A DNA stretch of 64,000 nt from Massilia kyonggiensis (lineage in GTDB: Bacteria; Pseudomonadota; Gammaproteobacteria; Burkholderiales; Burkholderiaceae_D): assembly GCF_024756235.1 (NCBI RefSeq), contig NZ_JANUGY010000016.1, forward strand, positions 1 through 64,000, written 5' to 3'. Positions 62,256 through 64,000 of the stretch are shown here, piece after piece. The position numbers and the translations under genes were made by a program. The first letter of the stretch is position 1. Every line of letters begins with the position of its first letter. The notes under the pieces are model-generated. The model worked only from the letters and a program-made list of their open reading frames with translations, ran no database searches and was not told the DNA's origin.

Positions 62256-63869
62256 ATGACCCGTATCGCAGCAGCGATCCTGCTCGCTTTCTCCAGCGCC
62301 GCACTGGCGCAGGCGCCAGCCACCGTCCCCACCGCCGCTGTCTTTACGCAGGATGCCGCCACCCGGCTGGCCACCGACGTCGAACGCACGATGAAGCTGT
62401 TCGACGTGCCCGGCATCGCGATCGCCATCGTCAAGGACGGCCAGGTCGTCGCCACGCAGGGCTTCGGCGTGCGCAAGCTGGGTGCCCCGGACAAGGTCGA
62501 TGCGAAGACGCTGTTCGAGGTCGCGTCGAACTCGAAGGCGTTCACGGCGGCCGCGCTGGCGATGCTCGTCGACGAAGGCAAGCTCGCATGGGACGATCCG
62601 GTCACGAAGCACCTGCCGGATTTCCAGATGTACGACGCGTACGTCACGCACGAGATGACGGTGCGCGACCTGCTCACGCACCGCAGCGGCCTGGGGCTCG
62701 GCGCCGGCGACCTGCTGTGGTGGCCGACGACGAATTTCTCGACCGACGAAATCATCCACAAGCTGCGCTACATCCGTCCCGCCACGAGCTTCCGCAGCAG
62801 CTATGCGTACGACAACCTGCTGTACATCGTGGCCGGCAAGATCATCGCGGCCAAGTCGGGCAAGACATGGGGCGAGACGATCCGCGAACGCATCCTCACG
62901 CCCGTGGGCATGACGGCGACGACGACCAGTCTCGCGGAGAGCGCGGGCAATCCGGACGTGGCGAACGCCCACAGCAAGATCAACGACAGGATCGCGGCCG
63001 TGAAGGCGATGCCCGTGGCGAACGCGGTGGGCGCCGTCGGCATCAATACGAATGCCGAGGACATCGCGCGCTGGATGAACGTGCTGCTCGCGGGCGGCAA
63101 GGTGGGCACGGACGCGAACGGGAAGGAGATCCGCCTGTACAGCGCGAAGCAGGCGCGCGAGATGTGGACGGCGCAGACGCCCATGCGCATCAGCGAGCCC
63201 GATCCGAAGCTGGCCGCCACGCGCCCGAACTTCCTTGCGTATGGCCTCGGCTTCCAGCTGCGCGACTGGCAGGGCAGGATGCTCGCGATGCACAGCGGCG
63301 CGCTGCAGGGCTTTTATTCGAAGGTGGTGCTGGTGCCCGAAGCGAAGCTGGGCATCGCCATCCTGACCAATGCGGAAAGCGGCGGTTCGCTGAATGCCCT
63401 GCAATACCAGCTGCTCGACCGCATGCTGAACCCGGCCGCGGCGACCGACTGGATCGGCATCGTGAAAGCCGTCGAGGACGAGAACCACGCGAAGGAACTG
63501 GCGCGCATCGGCAAGGCGAACGCCGCGCGCGCGGCGAAGTCGCAACCGTCGCTGGCGCGCACCGCGTACGACGGCGAGTACCAGGATCCGTGGTACGGCA
63601 TCGCGACCATCCGCCACGAGGGCAATAAGCAGATCCTGACGATGTCGCGCACGCCGGACCTGACGGGCGAACTCGAACACTACCAGCACGACACGTTCAT
63701 CGTGCGCTGGAAGGAGCGCAACTTCAACGCGGATGCGTATGTCACCTTCGCGCTGAATCCGGACGGGAGCATCGAGCGGATGCGGATGCAGCCCATCTCC
63801 ACGGAGACGGATTTCAGCTATGACTTCCAGGACCTGAACTTCACGCCGGTCAGGAAGACCGCGCCCTGA
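62256..63869 (+). CDS. Secreted serine hydrolase (beta-lactamase/penicillin-binding family)
   Basis: A 537-residue exported protein with signal peptide 1-18 (cut after AALA). The class C-type catalytic domain has S91-N-S-K94 (FEVASNSKAFTAA) and the second motif YAYDN, with a basal glycine-rich segment later. The C-terminal region of about 100 residues (DGEYQDPWYGIATIRHEGNK) is the DUF3471-type beta domain. It is likely an esterase or D-amino-acid peptidase rather than a resistance enzyme. GAGGAA precedes the ATG. Confidence 0.9.
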   Translation: MTRIAAAILLAFSSAALAQAPATVPTAAVFTQDAATRLATDVERTMKLFDVPGIAIAIVKDGQVVATQGFGVRKLGAPDKVDAKTLFEVASNSKAFTAAALAMLVDEGKLAWDDPVTKHLPDFQMYDAYVTHEMTVRDLLTHRSGLGLGAGDLLWWPTTNFSTDEIIHKLRYIRPATSFRSSYAYDNLLYIVAGKIIAAKSGKTWGETIRERILTPVGMTATTTSLAESAGNPDVANAHSKINDRIAAVKAMPVANAVGAVGINTNAEDIARWMNVLLAGGKVGTDANGKEIRLYSAKQAREMWTAQTPMRISEPDPKLAATRPNFLAYGLGFQLRDWQGRMLAMHSGALQGFYSKVVLVPEAKLGIAILTNAESGGSLNALQYQLLDRMLNPAAATDWIGIVKAVEDENHAKELARIGKANAARAAKSQPSLARTAYDGEYQDPWYGIATIRHEGNKQILTMSRTPDLTGELEHYQHDTFIVRWKERNFNADAYVTFALNPDGSIERMRMQPISTETDFSYDFQDLNFTPVRKTAP

Positions 63870-63870
63870 T

Positions 63871-64000
63871 TCAGATCGCCGGCACCGGCGAGAACCCCGA
63901 CACCGCCCGGTACTTCCCGTTGCCGTACCGGAGCACCTGCTTCTGGTCGATCGCCGCCGGCGGCCCCGCATACGACTCCGCACGGCTGATCGCCCCCTGG
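63871..64000 (-). CDS. C-terminal end of an unidentified gene (partial)
   Basis: On the minus strand a frame enters from beyond the window and ends with TGA at 63871-63873, giving 42 residues (including AAIDQKQVLRYGNGKYRAVS near the end). Codon use is high-GC and gene-like, and the stop is one base from the convergent hydrolase stop. Too little is present to name a family. Confidence 0.6.
   Translation of the reverse strand, partial: QGAISRAESYAGPPAAIDQKQVLRYGNGKYRAVSGFSPVPAI

Noticed and set aside
1..64000. CRISPR arrays, rRNA genes and prophage structural genes
   Set aside because: No regularly spaced repeats, rRNA sequence or phage structural proteins were seen anywhere in the window.

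Overview
The window is chromosomal DNA of a betaproteobacterium, most likely an Oxalobacteraceae member close to Massilia/Duganella. This rests on the order tuf-trpT-secE-nusG-rplKAJL-rpoBC, high-GC codon use, and an accessory set of many secreted metallopeptidases, two-component systems, a very large NdvB-type glucan synthase and a CehA/McbA-like protein. The genus is inferred, not proven.

Layout. 1-12548: end of tuf, tRNA-Trp and the beta operon (secE, nusG, L11, L1, L10, L7/L12, rpoB, rpoC), closed by a strong intrinsic terminator. 12549-18854: an AT-rich foreign island directly behind rpoC. It has two cargo blocks, each followed by an extra copy of the rpoC 3' end with its own terminator. 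Block 1, on the minus strand, is an AAA ATPase plus a DUF4435/TOPRIM protein with the architecture of the anti-phage system PARIS (ariA-ariB). Block 2, on the plus strand, is a compact three-gene operon that I cannot assign to any known system; its first product carries a PD-(D/E)XK-nuclease-like motif. The middle rpoC tail is a decayed, probably foreign allele. The last tail is almost perfect and differs from the live gene in its final 318 bases only by five synonymous changes. No integrase, transposase or classical att site is visible. This island is the most interesting part of the window.

18869-26161: a quinone oxidoreductase divergent from a LysR regulator and an isochorismatase-like hydrolase; a minus-strand type VI secretion effector module (PAAR, DUF4123 adaptor, small accessory protein, Tox-REase-5 nuclease toxin, Imm52-like immunity protein) with a second copy of the small accessory gene upstream; sodC; and a DUF1348 gene divergent from a TetR regulator, with twin identical operators between them.

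26273-46058: signalling and secreted enzymes. These are a hybrid histidine kinase, a LuxR-type regulator, two M28 peptidases, a TonB-like protein, a response regulator / periplasmic binding protein / histidine kinase operon, an M14-type carboxypeptidase, a cytochrome c-sorbosone dehydrogenase fusion, an S41 peptidase, a cytochrome b561 and an OmpR/EnvZ-type pair.

46059-64000: a DUF885 protein, a LivK-type binding protein, an Lrp-family regulator divergent from a cysteine desulfurase-rhodanese fusion, the NdvB-like cyclic glucan synthase (about 2,690 residues), a CehA/McbA-type secreted protein, a GDT1-family Mn/Ca transporter, a secreted serine hydrolase, and the C-terminal end of an unidentified minus-strand gene.
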